From a bacterium (GTDB taxonomy: Bacteria; Patescibacteriota; Minisyncoccia; Minisyncoccales; UBA10102): a stretch of DNA of 7,718 bases. How positions within the stretch are numbered: the first letter of the stretch is position 1; every line of letters starts with the position of its first letter. A program made the position numbers and the translations under genes. Below, in pieces: positions 5,959-7,718 of the stretch. Where the stretch lies: assembly GCA_030698465.1 (NCBI GenBank), contig JAUYJZ010000044.1, forward strand, positions 1 to 7,718, read 5' to 3'. The notes below the pieces were generated by a model, which did not search any database, was not told the origin of the DNA, and saw only the letters and a list, made by a program, of their open reading frames with translations.

Positions 5959-5987
5959 ACTATACCTCCCCCAAGGTTCTCTGTCAA
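5959..5987 (-). promoter_or_regulatory. Promoter of the RNA gene
   Basis: On the minus strand TTGACA (5987-5982, perfect consensus) is followed by a 17-nt spacer and TATAGT (5964-5959). The predicted transcript start is near 5951-5952, which is exactly where the 5'-terminal helix of the RNA begins (A5951). No start codon with a ribosome-binding site and credible frame follows. Confidence 0.72.
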
Positions 5988-5994
5988 ACTGTGG

Positions 5995-6025
5995 AAAACT
6001 TACCCAGGGTAAGGATTTACTGGGT
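5995..6025 (-). terminator. Small terminator after the LOG-family gene
   Basis: On the minus strand CTTACCC-T-GGGTAAG (6013-5999) can fold into a short hairpin followed directly by TTTT (5998-5995). An alternative 6-bp stem pairs ACCCAG (6025-6020) with CTGGGT (6007-6002) and shares the same T-run. The structure overlaps the stop codon of the LOG gene and lies 8 nt before the -35 box of the RNA promoter. It is short, so it may be leaky. Confidence 0.5.
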
Positions 6026-6757
6026 GCGGATGATATCTCCCTTCACGAGTTTCTTGATGGCAGAATGCGCTTCTCTGGCATCTTTTACAAGCCGATAGAT
6101 TCTCATATCCTCTTTATCAATATTCTTTCGCTTCTGGTACACGTCCTTCTCAATCCATTTCAGCAAAGGATTCCAGTATTCCTTTCCCACCAAGATGATG
6201 GGTATGGGGTCAATCTTCCTGGTTTGTACCAGGGCAGTCAACTCAAAGAATTCATCTAAGGTACCAAATCCTCCAGGAAAGAAAATATATACTTCAGAAG
6301 CAAAGGCAAGCATAACCTTTCTGGCAAAAAAGTAGTGGAACGATACAGATTCTTTAACATAGGGATTGACGCGCTGGGTGTGGTCCAGCTGAATGTTAAT
6401 GCCAGCACTTTGCCCTCCAGCTTCGCTCGCCCCCTTGTTGGCAGCTTCCATAATTCCAGGTCCCCCTCCCGTAATAACAGCAAAATCATCTTTAGAAAGC
6501 AAAAAAGCAAGCTTTCTCGCTTCCTCATGGTATTTATCTCCTGCAACACATCTTGCTGAACCAAAAAAGGTGGCCGACTTGCCGTATTTTTGCAGGAAGT
6601 GGAACCCCTTGGCAAACTCCTCGGTAATGCGGGTTAGACGCATGCCAGATACCCTTTCTGGAGGAAGGTTCATTAATTTGCCAATGGTAGAGGCAGGCAG
6701 GCAAATCTGCCCGCCCCGATGAATCTCCTTGACGAGTTTCTTTTTTGCCGTTGGCAT
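6017..6757 (-). CDS. LOG-family (TIGR00730-type) nucleoside-5'-monophosphate phosphoribohydrolase-like protein
   Basis: The product has 246 residues with a Rossmann-like fold of the type often misannotated as lysine decarboxylase. Family signatures are clear: FFGSAR (64-69), ITGGGPGIMEAANKGA (95-110), the phosphate/ribose-binding region FFARKVML (143-150) with the conserved Arg146, and PGGFGTLDE (161-169), whose Glu169 is the expected catalytic acid. Characterised LOG enzymes hydrolyse cytokinin riboside or purine nucleoside monophosphates to base and ribose-5-phosphate. The bacterial role is often salvage or housecleaning, and the substrate here is unknown. The first 60 residues form an extension before the core, as in a subset of bacterial members. 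The ATG at 6757 is 5 nt after the stop of the membrane-protein gene. AGAGG lies almost against the ATG, so initiation may depend on coupling. It is last in its operon. Confidence 0.9.
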   Translation of the reverse strand: MPTAKKKLVKEIHRGGQICLPASTIGKLMNLPPERVSGMRLTRITEEFAKGFHFLQKYGKSATFFGSARCVAGDKYHEEARKLAFLLSKDDFAVITGGGPGIMEAANKGASEAGGQSAGINIQLDHTQRVNPYVKESVSFHYFFARKVMLAFASEVYIFFPGGFGTLDEFFELTALVQTRKIDPIPIILVGKEYWNPLLKWIEKDVYQKRKNIDKEDMRIYRLVKDAREAHSAIKKLVKGDIIRTQ

Positions 6758-6762
6758 GCCTC

Positions 6763-7718
6763 TTAGTCGTTTGCTTCTTCTTTAATGTCCCAAATCTCCT
6801 TTTCAATGTATTTTTCCACCCATTCCAGGTCTTTCAAAAGCTGCTCTTCCTGCGTCTTTTCCTCTTCTGAAATCTCCCTTTCCCCTCTGCGCCTCTTTAT
6901 CATCTCAAACTCCGCCCGAATATCCCGTTTGAGCACCGCAAACCCTCTTTTGACCGAGTCTTCGGCCTCTCGTATTTCTTTAGCAAGCTCCATATCCTCT
7001 CGCCTTCCTCTCCACCCGTGGAATATGATGTATCCCAATAGAGCAAACACAGCCAGGAGTAAGACAATCACAAACACAAGATACAGCACCTCATAACTTA
7101 TTCTGGAAGCTCCAAACTGAATGGCGGTTGCCCCAACGTTTAGTTGAATCTGCGGGCTGGGAGGGCTCATCTGATCTGCAACCTTAGCCTGGGTCCACAA
7201 GAGATAGCTGCCCGAAGAGAGAAATGTGTCATGGCGATAGAACCAATCCCCCAGTTTGTCTGAAGTGACATTGTGAGAAAACGTCTCTCCGGTCCTAAGA
7301 TTCTGAAGATAGATAACTACCTGGCTGAGCGAGGCCTCGGTCTTGCCACCAACGTAGAAGATTTCCTCGTTGGAGATGTTCCGCGAGATGGTGGTAATAA
7401 GGGGAGGAGCAAGCTCCAGGGTCTGAGCTGATACTGGGTGTGCTACAAAAAGCGCAGTTCCAAATAGGAAAAGCAGAATCACGGCAATCTTTGAGCCGTA
7501 TTTTGCCCGGTATTTCTTTAAGTCCTCAAGCTTTTCTGTGATATCTTTTGGCAGCCGCTTTTCTGCCCGCTGAGCATAAAGGTTTTGGCGCCACTTTCGA
7601 ACACGCCATACCCCGTACCCAAGTCCGGTTATCAGCAGGATTGCAAAAAACCAGAACCACTTCCAGGATATTAAGAAATCGCTACTAATTTGCAAGCCTT
7701 CCCCGCGGATAATCTGAA
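6763..7718 (-). CDS. Membrane-anchored protein with Ig-like external domain, 5' end beyond window
   Basis: I do not recognise a named family. The frame stays open to the right edge (317 residues visible; numbering starts at the first full codon). A TTG at 7695 could serve as start, but it has no properly spaced ribosome-binding site, so the gene is probably 5'-truncated. Order seen: TM helix 1 (about 18-37); a basic cytoplasmic segment (38-76); TM helix 2 (about 77-93), ending in AHPVSAQ like a signal-peptidase site; a beta-rich external domain (about 100-195) with VGGKTEASLSQVVIYL and DKLGDWFYRHDTFLSSGSYLLWTQA, resembling Ig-like/Big repeats; TM helix 3 (about 208-232); and a highly charged, probably coiled-coil cytoplasmic tail (236-317, for example EEEKTQEEQLLKDLEWVEKYIEK). 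Charges fit an outside N-terminus and inside C-terminus. A role in the envelope or surface appendages is only a guess. Confidence 0.8.
   Translation of the reverse strand, partial: QIIRGEGLQISSDFLISWKWFWFFAILLITGLGYGVWRVRKWRQNLYAQRAEKRLPKDITEKLEDLKKYRAKYGSKIAVILLFLFGTALFVAHPVSAQTLELAPPLITTISRNISNEEIFYVGGKTEASLSQVVIYLQNLRTGETFSHNVTSDKLGDWFYRHDTFLSSGSYLLWTQAKVADQMSPPSPQIQLNVGATAIQFGASRISYEVLYLVFVIVLLLAVFALLGYIIFHGWRGRREDMELAKEIREAEDSVKRGFAVLKRDIRAEFEMIKRRRGEREISEEEKTQEEQLLKDLEWVEKYIEKEIWDIKEEAND

Noticed and set aside
1..7718. CRISPR arrays, insertion sequences, attachment sites, rRNA
   Set aside because: No regularly spaced repeats, transposase motifs or terminal inverted repeats, integrase, or conserved rRNA segments were seen on either strand.

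Overview
The window looks like a compact bacterial genome segment, most probably from a small-genome lineage of the Patescibacteria/CPR type. That placement is an inference. It rests on short genes with 1-7 nt spacing, an FtsZ with a very basic N-terminus that lies outside any division cluster, a stand-alone NAD(P)HX dehydratase, and a membrane protein I cannot name. Nothing in the window fixes the taxonomy.

Layout. From 4059 down to 1 on the minus strand runs one tight gene cluster: ftsZ, a GalU-like UTP-glucose-1-phosphate uridylyltransferase, an NnrD-like NAD(P)HX dehydratase, and type I GAPDH, which is cut by the left edge. Spacings are 7, 1 and 2 nt, so it reads as one operon. On the plus strand, 4124-5311 encodes a 395-residue major facilitator (MFS) transporter, divergent from ftsZ. 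The 64-nt gap between the two start codons holds two good sigma70-type promoters whose -35 boxes overlap on the same seven bases. Each -10 box ends exactly 7 nt before an ATG, so both mRNAs are predicted to be leaderless or nearly so.

The region 5312-6016 has no convincing protein gene. It carries an apparent RNA gene on the minus strand of about 620 nt. It has its own promoter (TTGACA-N17-TATAGT, 5987 to 5959), a strong intrinsic terminator (5365 to 5332), and dense nested secondary structure between them. Three separate long helices each contain a G-U pair that only works in minus-strand RNA. I looked for hallmarks of RNase P RNA, tmRNA and SRP RNA and did not find them. This is the best candidate in the window for something undescribed.

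To the right, on the minus strand, are a LOG-family (TIGR00730-type) phosphoribohydrolase-like protein and, 5 nt upstream of it, a membrane-anchored protein with an Ig-like extracytoplasmic domain and a charged cytoplasmic tail. The latter continues past the right edge. The pair probably forms an operon ending in a small terminator just before the RNA gene's promoter.

How the genes fit together. GAPDH is a known source of damaged NADH hydrate (NADHX), and NnrD repairs that product, so their 2-nt spacing makes a plausible damage-and-repair pair. GalU makes UDP-glucose for envelope glycans, and FtsZ drives division. The operon may therefore couple division, envelope precursor supply and lower glycolysis.
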